Assembly (NCBI GenBank): GCA_947168565.1
Contig: CAMVMM010000005.1
Location: forward strand, 81,653-145,652
Direction: 5' to 3'
Origin: an uncultured Clostridia bacterium
GTDB taxonomy: Bacteria > Bacillota > Clostridia > Christensenellales > CAG-138
DNA: 64,000 nt
The position numbers and the translations under genes are program-made. The notes beneath the pieces were generated by a model. That model did not search any database. It had not been told where the DNA came from and worked only from the letters and a program-made list of their open reading frames with translations. The first letter of the stretch is position 1; each line of letters starts with the position of its first letter. This document shows positions 25,500-33,758 of the stretch, piece after piece.

Positions 25500-25526
25500 C
25501 AACCGTTTCACGGGGTCGTTCGTTAT
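25500..25526 (+). promoter_or_regulatory. Possible ECF-type autoregulated promoter
   Basis: CAACC (25500-25504), 16 bases, CGTTAT (25521-25526). CAACC/AACC at -35 and CGT at -10 are typical of ECF sigma promoters, and the site is placed directly before the ECF sigma gene. A TATAAT overlaps, with no good housekeeping -35. Confidence 0.45.
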
Positions 25527-25545
25527 AATAGATGGAGAGAAGGTT

Positions 25546-26067
25546 TTGCCGAATCGCAGCTTCGACAATATTTATACCGACTACTCGCGCCTTGTTTACT
25601 GGGCGGCCTATCGCGTGGTTTCGCATACCGAAACCGCGGAGGACATAACCCAGCAGGTGTTTGAGCGCGTGTATCTGAACCTTGAAAAGCTCTCCACGCT
25701 CTCGGATGCGCAGCTTAAAAGCTGGCTCTACCGCGTTTCCACCAATCTTGCGCTCGACCACGTTCGCAAAGCAAAGCACGAGCTTTTGAGCGACGAGCCT
25801 CTCGGCGCCGAGGTGCCGGACGGCGACCCGCTGCCCGAGGCCGAGCTGCTTGAAAAAAAGCGAAATATCGCCGTGCGAAAAGCGATAGAGCAGCTTGATG
25901 AGGCGAACCGCACCGTGATAAACCTGCACTATTTCTCCGGAATGACCGTAAGCGAGATTTCCGAGGCAACAGGAATCAGTCAGGGCACCATTAAATCGAG
26001 ATTGGTACGCGCAAGAAAGCTACTTTCCGAAATGCTGAAGGCGGAGGCTATGGACTATGAAGAATGA
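25546..26067 (+). CDS. RNA polymerase ECF-type sigma factor
   Basis: A 173-residue protein with region 2 (about 8-75: YSRLVYWAAYRVVSHTETAEDITQQVFERVYLNLEK, LKSWLYRVSTNLALDHVRK) and region 4 (about 117-168: AIEQLDEANRTVINLHYFSGMTVSEIS..TGISQGTIKSRLVRARKLL), joined by an acidic linker; region 3 is absent as in all ECF factors. The start TTG follows GGAGAGAAGG. The following gene overlaps by 11 nt and encodes a membrane protein that probably restrains it. Confidence 0.93.
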   Translation: MPNRSFDNIYTDYSRLVYWAAYRVVSHTETAEDITQQVFERVYLNLEKLSTLSDAQLKSWLYRVSTNLALDHVRKAKHELLSDEPLGAEVPDGDPLPEAELLEKKRNIAVRKAIEQLDEANRTVINLHYFSGMTVSEISEATGISQGTIKSRLVRARKLLSEMLKAEAMDYEE

Positions 26068-26824
26068 CATCGGCATAAAGCTATTGATAGACGAAATGAA
26101 GGCTGATACCGCTCAGCCTCCTGCTGCCGAGCCTTCGGAAGCCGAGCTTGAGCGGATAGACGCGCTCTTGCGCCGCACCGCCGATGAATGCACCGCCGAG
26201 ATCGATTTTGAGGCAATAAAGCTCCGCGCCGTAAGCGCCGCCAAGGCAAAAAAATCAAAGCGCGGCAGGTTCAGAAAGGCGGCGAGCTACGCGCTGTTTG
26301 CCTGCGCCGCGCTCGTGCTGGGCGTTACGATGCACTCCGTGATCAAAAGCGCAAGGCAGCCCGTCGATCCCGGCACCATGGTCTATAATTCTCCGGGTGT
26401 GACCGGCGGCTCCCACAGGGGCTCGCCGGACGGCCCTGCGGTTTGGCGCGTTGAGGGAGGCACCGTTTCAAACGACCAATACAAGGTGATCTCCAAGCAC
26501 GTGTCCGACCTTTTTCCGGACGGGCTTCCCGAAACAATGACCAGAATGGTTGAGGATTCCGGCACGCACGCCATCGGCACGGATCGCAACGGAGCGGAGA
26601 TAGGCTATGATTTCGTAATGTCCACCGAGCCGCCGATCCCCCTTGAAATGGGCGAGGCGTGCAGCGTGGAGGACGGCGAATATCTTGTGTACTACTGGCA
26701 GGTAACGGAGGAAAACTGCGTTTCCCTTCGCTTCACGGGCTTTGAGCAGCGCAGGGCGGATTACATGTTTGATTCGCTTGCCAAGCGCATAGTGCAGATC
26801 GTGCCGAACGACGGTCAAAGATGA
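26057..26824 (+). CDS. Putative membrane anti-sigma factor
   Basis: A 255-residue protein. The first 80 residues are soluble and acidic (PSEAELERIDALLRRTADEC), then comes a basic patch (KAKKSKRGRFRK) and one membrane helix (about 76-96, ASYALFACAALVLGVTMHSV); the remaining 155 residues would be outside. This is the arrangement of anti-sigma factors coupled to ECF genes: cytoplasmic sigma-binding part, helix, sensor. I find no zinc anti-sigma motif (HxxxCxxC). Overlap with the sigma gene supports the pairing. Confidence 0.62.
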   Translation: MKNDIGIKLLIDEMKADTAQPPAAEPSEAELERIDALLRRTADECTAEIDFEAIKLRAVSAAKAKKSKRGRFRKAASYALFACAALVLGVTMHSVIKSARQPVDPGTMVYNSPGVTGGSHRGSPDGPAVWRVEGGTVSNDQYKVISKHVSDLFPDGLPETMTRMVEDSGTHAIGTDRNGAEIGYDFVMSTEPPIPLEMGEACSVEDGEYLVYYWQVTEENCVSLRFTGFEQRRADYMFDSLAKRIVQIVPNDGQR

Positions 26825-26884
26825 CCCGCTCCGTAAAAAAACGCAGCGTTCAGCCGCAAAACGGTTCAAAAAAGCACGGTTTAC

Positions 26885-26913
26885 TTGACTGTGCTTTGTT
26901 TTTTTGATATAAT
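26885..26913 (+). promoter_or_regulatory. Promoter of the lipoprotein gene at 26984
   Basis: TTGACT (26885-26890), 17 bases, TATAAT (26908-26913); the start codon lies 71 bp further on. Confidence 0.72.
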
Positions 26914-26983
26914 ACTCTTTTGGGAGCGGAAAACCGCACCCTGCCGCAGCATTCGGCATATTTTTAAGAAAAGGAGGCGCGTT

Positions 26984-28036
26984 ATGAAAAAAAGCGTTTT
27001 ATATGTTTCCCTGCTCGCTCTGGGCAGCGCATTGGCTCTTTCCGCCTGCGCAAAGCCCACGCCCGGCGGCCCCGCTTCTGAAGCTACCGCGCGTCCTCAG
27101 CTTACCGCCCAGGCGGCAACGGCTCAGCCCGTTGTTTCCGCCGTGCCGGCAATTCCCACCGCCACACCGGAAGCGCAGAACGTGGATCCCGTGGTTACGG
27201 AGCCCCCTGCGCCGCAGCCGCCCGAAACACAGGCGCCCGCCGTGGAGCCCACGGTGCAGCCCGCGCAAACGGAGCAGCCCGCGCAAACGGAGGCGCCCAC
27301 GCCCGCTCCGAGCGAGCCGGTGAAGCTCGATCCCTTCTCCTTTGCGGACAACGATATCGTGCCGGTCGATCTTGATTACGACGGCATAAGCGAAACCGTT
27401 TCGATCGTTTCCGGAGCGGAGCGCGGAGTGATGCAGCTTGTGATAGATGCGGACGACAGATTATCCATCGACATGGATATCTCCGCCCTCGTTTGCGCCT
27501 ACGTGACCGATTTCTGCTTTGGGGACGGGTCGGCGGAGCTGATAGTTTCCTATATCGACAGCGAGGGCAAGTACGTGACCGCCATCGTGGGCAGGTTCGC
27601 AAGCGATACCCCCGTCAGCGTCACCAAGCTCGACGGCTGGGTGGAATATCTTTCGGAGGACAGCATAGGCATCTGCCGCCCCGCGGACGTGATAGGCGAT
27701 CGGGGCGTGAGCAGGCACTATACCTTCGACACGGAGAACGGCGCCTTTGTGCCTCTGGACAGGGAGTGGAGCGTGTATTCCTACGACGAATACGCAACGC
27801 TCGGCAAGGAGCTGACAGTGGTGGTGACGGATGACGAAACCGGCGCCGAGCGGGAGCTTGCGCTTGAAGCGGGCACGCGCCTTGTGCCTACCGAGACGGA
27901 TTTTTTCAGCTATATCAAGTTCACCACCTATGAAGGCATCAGCGGCACGATACCCGTGACCTATGAAAACGGCGAAACCTTCTTTTATGGGGGCGCAGCG
28001 CTGAATGAATTCTTTGAAAGCGTTCCCAAATGGTGA
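26984..28036 (+). CDS. Lipoprotein with long Pro/Thr/Glu linker
   Basis: A 350-residue protein from ATG 26984 (ribosome site AAGGAGG). A signal peptide ends in the lipobox LSAC (Cys25 region). About 80 residues of low-complexity Pro/Ala/Thr/Glu/Gln follow (ATPEAQNVDPVVTEPP...), then a folded C-terminal part of about 230 residues, which contains VDLDYDGISETVSIVSG, a calcium-blade-like 'D.D.DG..E' motif as found in FG-GAP/VCBS-type repeats. Surface anchored; substrate or role unknown. A hairpin at 28126 ends the unit. Confidence 0.8.
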   Translation: MKKSVLYVSLLALGSALALSACAKPTPGGPASEATARPQLTAQAATAQPVVSAVPAIPTATPEAQNVDPVVTEPPAPQPPETQAPAVEPTVQPAQTEQPAQTEAPTPAPSEPVKLDPFSFADNDIVPVDLDYDGISETVSIVSGAERGVMQLVIDADDRLSIDMDISALVCAYVTDFCFGDGSAELIVSYIDSEGKYVTAIVGRFASDTPVSVTKLDGWVEYLSEDSIGICRPADVIGDRGVSRHYTFDTENGAFVPLDREWSVYSYDEYATLGKELTVVVTDDETGAERELALEAGTRLVPTETDFFSYIKFTTYEGISGTIPVTYENGETFFYGGAALNEFFESVPKW

Positions 28037-28048
28037 GCCGCGATCGAG

Positions 28049-28106
28049 AGCATACGGAGAATACAGGGAATACAGATAGTATAGAGAATACAGAGCATAC
28101 AATAGA
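28049..28106. repeat. Short direct repeats GAATACAG
   Basis: GAATACAG occurs at 28059, 28068 and 28086, with related GCATAC and GTATAG steps between. It lies just after the lipoprotein stop and before its terminator. Confidence 0.6.
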
Positions 28107-28125
28107 ACACCGCAGCTATGAATAA

Positions 28126-28152
28126 GGGCCGTCACAAAGCGTGGCGGCCTTT
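28126..28152 (+). terminator. Terminator after the lipoprotein gene
   Basis: GGCCGTCAC (28127-28135) with GTGGCGGCC (28141-28149), one internal mismatch, and a short T-run. Confidence 0.6.
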
Positions 28153-28196
28153 GAATATGAAAAGTGAAGCGGAAAAGGGCAGAAGAAAAGGGCAGA

Positions 28197-28225
28197 AAAA
28201 AACCACCCCGAAATGAGGTGGTTTC
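28197..28225 (-). terminator. Terminator of tRNA-Thr
   Basis: Read on the minus strand: AACCACC, short loop, GGTGGTT and a run of T, placed just beyond the CCA end of the tRNA. Confidence 0.8.
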
Positions 28226-28227
28226 GT

Positions 28228-28303
28228 TGGAGCTGGTGATCAGATTCGAACTGACTACCTCGTCATTACCAATGACGTGCTCTACCTACTGAGCTACACC
28301 AGC
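28228..28303 (-). tRNA. tRNA-Thr (GGT)
   Basis: A 76-nt gene including CCA. The anticodon arm is CGTCA-TTGGTAA-TGACG, anticodon GGT. The D arm (GTAGCTCAGTAGGTAGAGC) and T arm (GTTCGAATC) are standard; acceptor GCTGGTG pairs with CACCAGC. Confidence 0.96.
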
Positions 28304-28442
28304 GTGCCGAACGAATAGTATTATAACCAATTCGGCGCTCTTTTTCAAGCCCTTTCGGCCATTAACTATTATATATTTGAAACAGCATTACGGCAGATAA
28401 AATGAAATTGAAAAACAGTAAGCGGAAAAGTAAAAATAATAA

Positions 28443-28480
28443 AAAACAGGCTCCCCGAAGCAGCGGGGGAGCCTGAATTG
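28443..28480 (-). terminator. Transketolase terminator
   Basis: On the minus strand CAGGCTCCCC pairs with GGGGAGCCTG around a GCTGCTTC-type loop and runs into TTTTTT. It ends 9 bp after the stop of tkt. Confidence 0.85.
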
Positions 28481-28488
28481 AATGGGGT

Positions 28489-30480
28489 TTATTTCTTATT
28501 GCGGGAAACGACCTCGCGCACGGCATTCGCCACGTTTTCTGCCGTGAAGCCGAAATGCCTGTAAACCGTGGAGCCGGGAGCGGAGGTGCCGAAGCTCTTC
28601 ATGGAAACCACGGCGCCGTCAAGCCCGGTGTAGCGGTGCCACGAAGCGCCGCCAAGCGCCTCTACCGCCACGCGGGCGCGGAGGTGGGGGGGAAGCACGC
28701 TCTCGCGGTATTCCCTGCTCTGACTATCGAAAAGCTCGCAGCAGGGCATGGAAACCACGCGCACGCTCAAGCCCTCCGCTTCAAGCAGCTTCTGCGCCTC
28801 TATGGAGATGGAAACCTCGGAGCCGGTGGCGATTATCACCGCGTCCGGATCGCCCTTTTTGCAGCCTTCGCTGATGACGTAGCCGCCGCGCATGGCGTCC
28901 CTCCCCGTGCCGGCAAGCTGCGGCAGGTTCTGGCGGGAAAGCGCAAGCACGGCGGGGGCCTTGAGAAGCATCGCGGCAAGATAGCACGCGGCGGTTTCGC
29001 GGCCGTCCGCAGGGCGGAAAACGAAGGTGTTCGGCGTGGCGCGGAGCATATCAAGCTGCTCTATCGGCTGATGGGTGGGGCCGTCCTCGCCAACGCAGAT
29101 GCTGTCGTGCGTCATTATGTATATCACGTTCAGACCCATGAGCGCGCTGAGCCTTGCGGCGGGCTTGAGATAATCCGCAAACACAAGGAAGCCGGCGCAG
29201 TACGGGCGCAGCCCGCCGTAGAGTGCGATGCCGTTTGAGATCGCAGCCATAGCAAATTCACGGATGCCGTAATGCACGTTCCTGCCCTCGGGCGCTTCGT
29301 GCGCGAAATAGGGCAGCTCCTTCAATTCGCTCATATTGGTGGGCGCAAGATCGGCGCTGCCGCCGAAAAGCTCGCTCATGCGCTTTGCAAGCCTGTTCAG
29401 CACGATGCCGGAGCAAACGCGGGTGGCAAGCGGCTCCTCGCCAAAGTCAAACAGCGAGTCGTCGTTAAGAATGCTTTCATCAAGCCTGCAGCTCAGCCTG
29501 CGGGCAAGCTCCGCCGTAAGCTCGGGGCAGGCGGTGTGATAGGCTTCGAGCATAGCGTCGTATTCGCGCACGGCGGCGTCGTTTTCGCGCATAAGCTCGG
29601 CTATGTGCTCCCGAACCTCCTCGGGAACCTCAAAGGGCGCATAGCTCCAGCCGATGCTCTTTTTCCAGTCCTCTATGCAGCTTTCGCCAAGCGGCGCACC
29701 GTGGCTTGAAGCCGAGCCCTGCTTTGCGGTGCCCTGCGCGATATTGGTGTGAACTATTATAAGGGAGGGATGCTCCTCATCCTGCTTTGCTTCGCGTATG
29801 GCGGCGCGGATCGCGTCGATATCCTCGCCGGAGGGAACGTTCAGCACCTGCCAGCCGTAGGCGGTGAAGCGCGCGCTCACATCCTCGGTGAAGGTGACGT
29901 CCGTGCTGCCCTCGATGGTGATGCGGTTGCAGTCGTAAAGCGCAATAAGCCTGCCAAGGCGCATGGCGCCCGCGAAAGAGGCAGCCTCGGAGGCAACGCC
30001 CTCCATCATGCAGCCGTCGCCCGTGAGAGTGAAGGTGTAGTTGTCGAAAACGGGGTAACCCTCGCGGTTGAAAACGGAGGCAAGATGCCTCTCGGCTGCG
30101 GCCATGCCCACCGCCATGGCAAAGCCCTGGCCGAGCGGGCCGGTGGTGGCCTCCACGCCGGGAGTATGCGCATATTCCGGATGGCCGGGCGTTTTGCTGC
30201 CAAGCTGTCTGAAGGCCTTGATATCGTCCATCGAAACGCCGTAGCCGAAAAGATGCAGCAGCGCGTAATCGAGCATGGAGGCGTGACCCGCGCTTAAAAT
30301 AAAGCGGTCGCGCCCAAGCCAATCCGCCTGGGAGGGCTTCTTTTTAAGCTGCTCGAAAACCGCAAGCGCGATCGGGGCTGCGCCTATCGCCATGCCGGGG
30401 TGGCCGCTCTTGGCCTTCTGAATGGCATCGGCACATAGGGTTCGGATGGTGTTTACCGTAAGCAGATCGATATTTTTCAT
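28489..30480 (-). CDS. tkt: Transketolase
   Basis: A 663-residue thiamine-diphosphate enzyme moving two-carbon units between ketose and aldose phosphates in the pentose phosphate pathway. Signs: CADAIQKAKSGHPGMAIGAAP, GPLGQGFAMAVGMA, the ThDP motif GDGCMMEGVASEAASFAG...IALYDCN, then the pyrimidine domain (GIREFAMAAISNGIALYGG, ICVGEDGPTHQPIEQLDMLRATPN) and the C-terminal domain. ATG 30480 is the family start (MKNIDLLTVNTIRTLCADA) and is backed by GGAGTG; the longer frame to 30567 is ignored. Confidence 0.97.
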   Translation of the reverse strand: MKNIDLLTVNTIRTLCADAIQKAKSGHPGMAIGAAPIALAVFEQLKKKPSQADWLGRDRFILSAGHASMLDYALLHLFGYGVSMDDIKAFRQLGSKTPGHPEYAHTPGVEATTGPLGQGFAMAVGMAAAERHLASVFNREGYPVFDNYTFTLTGDGCMMEGVASEAASFAGAMRLGRLIALYDCNRITIEGSTDVTFTEDVSARFTAYGWQVLNVPSGEDIDAIRAAIREAKQDEEHPSLIIVHTNIAQGTAKQGSASSHGAPLGESCIEDWKKSIGWSYAPFEVPEEVREHIAELMRENDAAVREYDAMLEAYHTACPELTAELARRLSCRLDESILNDDSLFDFGEEPLATRVCSGIVLNRLAKRMSELFGGSADLAPTNMSELKELPYFAHEAPEGRNVHYGIREFAMAAISNGIALYGGLRPYCAGFLVFADYLKPAARLSALMGLNVIYIMTHDSICVGEDGPTHQPIEQLDMLRATPNTFVFRPADGRETAACYLAAMLLKAPAVLALSRQNLPQLAGTGRDAMRGGYVISEGCKKGDPDAVIIATGSEVSISIEAQKLLEAEGLSVRVVSMPCCELFDSQSREYRESVLPPHLRARVAVEALGGASWHRYTGLDGAVVSMKSFGTSAPGSTVYRHFGFTAENVANAVREVVSRNKK

Positions 30481-30540
30481 TTTCACTCCGTAAGGGGCAG
30501 AATTTTGCGAAAAAACGCATGCCCAAACTACATCAATGTA

Positions 30541-30569
30541 ATTATACCGCCAAATAAAGCTTAACACAA
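30541..30569 (-). promoter_or_regulatory. Transketolase promoter
   Basis: On the minus strand TTGTGT, 17 bases, TATAAT, about 60 bp before the start. Confidence 0.62.
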
Positions 30570-30721
30570 GGCGAAACGCGGCGATATCTAAAATATTTTC
30601 GGGAAGATTGTGTGAAAGAATGCATAAGGGATCGAAAAAGCGCAGAGCGCCGCTGCGTAAAAGCGCCGCGCAAAAGAAAAAACCGAAGCGGCTTCAGTCC
30701 GCCCCGGCAGTTTTGATTATT

Positions 30722-31558
30722 CTATCTTTTTCGCGTTTGCCCCGATGCCTGCCGGTACGCTCGAACCACGGTGCGCACAGCGCCCTCGGAATCGGGGTCA
30801 ACCGTCAGATCGGCCGCCGCTCTGTATGCGTCTATCCGCTCGCTGTAAAGCCTTAAAACCGCTTCCGCTCCGCCCCGAATAAGGGGACGGTTTTTCACCT
30901 TGGCTCTAATAAGGCATTCGATATCACGATCCAAAAACACAACGAGGCCGCTGTTTTTCAGTATGGAAATATTGCTCTCGCGGGTGATTATGCCGCCGCC
31001 GGTCGCCGCTATCAAGCCGCCGTGGGACGCAAGCGAGCAAAGCACCTCGTGCTCCGCAGCGCGAAAGGCGTCCTCGCCGTCCTCATCGAAAATGCGGTCA
31101 ATGCTCTTGCCCATGCGCTCCATCACGAGCTCGTCCGTATCCACGCTGGGCATGTGCAGCGCCACACCCACGCGGGCGGCGAGCTTGGTTTTGCCGCAGT
31201 TCGGCATTCCGATGAAATACAGGTTGAGCATCTGCCGCTGTATTGCCTTGGAGGTGTTTATCACGGTTCTGAAAACCGCCTCGGTCAAATAGGCGTATTC
31301 CTCGGCCTGCAAGCCGCGAATGAAGGAGAGCACCTCGCTCTCGCGCTGCCTGTTTTCAAGGGGCAGCCCAAGCTCGCGCTTGACCTTTGCAAGCTCAAGC
31401 GCCGTGTCGTATCTTTCGCATAAAAGCTGCACTATCTCTGCGTCTATCTCGTCTATATCCCTTCTCAGCTCAAGCAGCCTTTTTTCGTTTTCGCTGCGGG
31501 AGGGGGTTTCGTTATCATATTTGCCGCTTTTATCAATGCCGTTATTGCCGTTCATCAT
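30722..31558 (-). CDS. aroK: Fused chorismate mutase-shikimate kinase
   Basis: A 278-residue protein. Residues about 22-105 are an AroQ-type chorismate mutase (LLELRRDIDEIDAEIVQLLCERYDTALELAKVKRELGLP..., with a conserved Arg, Lys and Glu set). Residues about 111-270 are a shikimate kinase: Walker A GMPNCGKTKLA (where GxGKS/T is usual, here NCGKT), DTDELVMERMGKSI and ATGGGIITR for shikimate, and the NRPLI lid. One protein thus contributes to two steps on either side of EPSP synthase and chorismate synthase, which lie directly upstream. It overlaps aroC by 17 nt. Confidence 0.9.
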   Translation of the reverse strand: MMNGNNGIDKSGKYDNETPSRSENEKRLLELRRDIDEIDAEIVQLLCERYDTALELAKVKRELGLPLENRQRESEVLSFIRGLQAEEYAYLTEAVFRTVINTSKAIQRQMLNLYFIGMPNCGKTKLAARVGVALHMPSVDTDELVMERMGKSIDRIFDEDGEDAFRAAEHEVLCSLASHGGLIAATGGGIITRESNISILKNSGLVVFLDRDIECLIRAKVKNRPLIRGGAEAVLRLYSERIDAYRAAADLTVDPDSEGAVRTVVRAYRQASGQTRKR

Positions 31559-32612
31559 ACACCTCGAATGAAAGAAGCGCGTCGTAAAGCGCTATCATTA
31601 CGGCCGCCTCCACCGCGGAGCAGCCGCGCGGCAGAATGCAGCGGTCGTGCCTGCCGGTAAGATTCAGCTCCGCCGCCTCGCCCGATTCGATATCCACGCT
31701 TTTTTGCGGCATATAGATGGACGGAACGGGGCGGAACGCGGCGCGGACCGTGATCGGCATCCCGTTTGAAATGCCGCCGTTTATGCCGCCGGAATTGTTT
31801 GCGCCCGTGGTAAGATCGCCGTTTACAGGGTCGTTCGCCTCGCTGCCGAGCATACGGGAAAAATCGCTTCCCGCGCCGAACTCCACCGCGTGAACGCCCG
31901 GAACGGCGAAAAGGATATGCGCGATCATGCTTTCAAGCCCGTTGAAAAAGGGCTCGCCAAGGCCCGCCGGAACGCCGAGGGCGGCGCACTCCGCGCTTGC
32001 GCCCACGCTGTTGCCGCTTTCGCGGAGCGAAGCGAAAAGCGCCTCGATTTCATCGCGTTTTTCCGGATGTATCAGCGGAAAGAAGGGGTCGAGTGGGGGG
32101 AACGCCTTCATCATGGGATCGAACCTGCCGTCCTCTATGCCGCCGATATTGAGAATATGCGAGGCCACGGCGATATTCCGCCTTTTAAGAAGCTGCCTGC
32201 ACACGGCGCCTATAAAAACGAGCGGCAGGGTCATTCGGCCGGAAAACATGCCGCCGCCCCGGGGATCGTTTGCGCCCCTGTATTTTATATGCGCCGTAAG
32301 ATCGGCATGGGAGGGCCGAAGAACGCGCCGCGCGTAATCCCCGCTTTGCGCGTCCCGATTCCTGAAAAGCACGGTCAGCGGCGCTCCGGTGAACGCGCCC
32401 TTATACATGCCGGAAGCTATCTCAAATTCGTCGCTCTCGCGCCTTTGCGTGCTTTCGCTCCCCCCGTGGGGCGCGCGCCTTTTAAGCTCGAAGGCGCAAG
32501 CCTCAAGCTCGGGCGCAAAGCCCGCCGGAAAGCCCTCCGCCGTGCAGCCGATAAGCTTCCCGTGCGATTCGCCGAAAAGGGTGATGCGGAAATTATTGCC
32601 GAACGTATTCAT
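31542..32612 (-). CDS. aroC: Chorismate synthase
   Basis: A 356-residue enzyme that converts EPSP to chorismate with reduced flavin. It begins MNTFGNNFRITLFGESHG and contains RRAPHGGSESTQRRESDEFE, THSDLTAHIKYRG-like PSHADLTAHIKYRGANDPRGGG, and NNSGGINGGISNGMPITVRAAFRP, followed by HDRCILPR; all are family signatures. ATG 32612 is the usual start; it lies 20 nt inside the end of aroA, so the two are coupled. Confidence 0.96.
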   Translation of the reverse strand: MNTFGNNFRITLFGESHGKLIGCTAEGFPAGFAPELEACAFELKRRAPHGGSESTQRRESDEFEIASGMYKGAFTGAPLTVLFRNRDAQSGDYARRVLRPSHADLTAHIKYRGANDPRGGGMFSGRMTLPLVFIGAVCRQLLKRRNIAVASHILNIGGIEDGRFDPMMKAFPPLDPFFPLIHPEKRDEIEALFASLRESGNSVGASAECAALGVPAGLGEPFFNGLESMIAHILFAVPGVHAVEFGAGSDFSRMLGSEANDPVNGDLTTGANNSGGINGGISNGMPITVRAAFRPVPSIYMPQKSVDIESGEAAELNLTGRHDRCILPRGCSAVEAAVMIALYDALLSFEVYDERQ

Positions 32613-33756
32613 TGACGCTGCCTCCAAGCACGCGAAAATCATCGAAAAACCACGGGGCGCTCTTGTTCACCGCCTCCGCGCCGGTTATCGAAACGGGCGT
32701 ATCGCACATAAGCGAGGCGACAGCCGCCGCCATCACTATGCGGTGATCGCCGAAGCTTTGAACCTTGCCGCCGTGAAGCTTACCGCCGCAGCCGCGCAAC
32801 AGCACGCTGTTTGAAAGCACCTCCATGCCGCCGCCGAGCGCCTCGATAAGCGCCTTAACGGAGGCGATGCGGTCGCTCTCCTTATAGGAAAGCCTTGCCG
32901 TGCCAAGGATGCGCGTATCGCCCGGCTTTTTAAGCGCATGAACGCAGAGGATAGGAAAAAGATCCGGCGTATCGGTGATATCCACGCAGTCCATGCGAAA
33001 TAATTCCGCCGCGCGGGCGTCCGGCAGGTTTTCGCCGCGCTCGACGCCGCGCATGATTATTCCACCGCCGCAGATAAGCTCCGCCGCCGTGAAATTGGCC
33101 GCGTAGGACATATCGGGCGCAAAGCTTATGCTTTTTGGCGCGGAAAGCCCGCCGAAGGGGTGCAGAAAGCCCTTATTATCACGATCCATACGGCAGCCGA
33201 AGCGCTCAAGGCAGCGCAGGGTAAGCTCGATATAGGGCATGGAAACGGGCGAAGCAACGCGCACGGCAAAGCCGCACACGGCGGAGGCGATGAGCATTCC
33301 GCTTGCGAACTGAGAGCTTTTTTCGGCGGAAACCACGTAATTCCTTTCATTCAGCCTGCCGCCCGAAAAGGCGAGGGTGCCGCGTTTTTCATCCTTTGAA
33401 ACGGTGCAGCCGAGCGTTGAGATAAGATCGTCCGCCCCGCGATGCAAAAGCGAGCCCTTGCAGGAAAAAACAGCCCTGCCGCGCTTAAAAAGCAGCACGG
33501 GCGCAAGCATGCGCAAAAGCGCCGCGGATTCGCCGGAAGGTATCGGCTCATCCGGGTCTGCGCCTTCAAAAAATGCGCGGTCCACCGCTGCGGCGGCGGA
33601 AAGCACGTCCCCGCAGTGCCGATCGGTTAAGTCTATTATTTCATGGGAGCGCCTGCCCGCGAGCGCGCCGAGAATAAGGGCGCGGATCACCTCGCTTTTA
33701 AAGGGCGGCAGCGCTAATTTCCCGCGAAGCGCCTTTGCGTGAACGGAAATATCCAT
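32593..33756 (-). CDS. aroA: 3-phosphoshikimate 1-carboxyvinyltransferase (EPSP synthase)
   Basis: A 387-residue, rather short and divergent EPSP synthase. The two inverse domains are recognisable by KLALPPFKSEVIRALILGALAG at the N-terminus (equivalent to the 'KS.s.R.l..a.La' motif), SSQFASGMLIASA, DMSYAANFTAAELI, and the C-terminal LSYKESDRIASVKALIEALGGG and SFGDHRIVMAAAVA. Both are substrate-contact regions. In the N-terminal motif 'SKS' is replaced by FKSEV. Function in the cluster is clear from context. Confidence 0.93.
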   Translation of the reverse strand: MDISVHAKALRGKLALPPFKSEVIRALILGALAGRRSHEIIDLTDRHCGDVLSAAAAVDRAFFEGADPDEPIPSGESAALLRMLAPVLLFKRGRAVFSCKGSLLHRGADDLISTLGCTVSKDEKRGTLAFSGGRLNERNYVVSAEKSSQFASGMLIASAVCGFAVRVASPVSMPYIELTLRCLERFGCRMDRDNKGFLHPFGGLSAPKSISFAPDMSYAANFTAAELICGGGIIMRGVERGENLPDARAAELFRMDCVDITDTPDLFPILCVHALKKPGDTRILGTARLSYKESDRIASVKALIEALGGGMEVLSNSVLLRGCGGKLHGGKVQSFGDHRIVMAAAVASLMCDTPVSITGAEAVNKSAPWFFDDFRVLGGSVNEYVRQ

Positions 33757-33758
33757 GC

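Noticed and set aside
27003-27834. Arg-rich frames opposite or across the lipoprotein linker
   Set aside because: They mirror the GC-rich low-complexity linker and carry no start signals.
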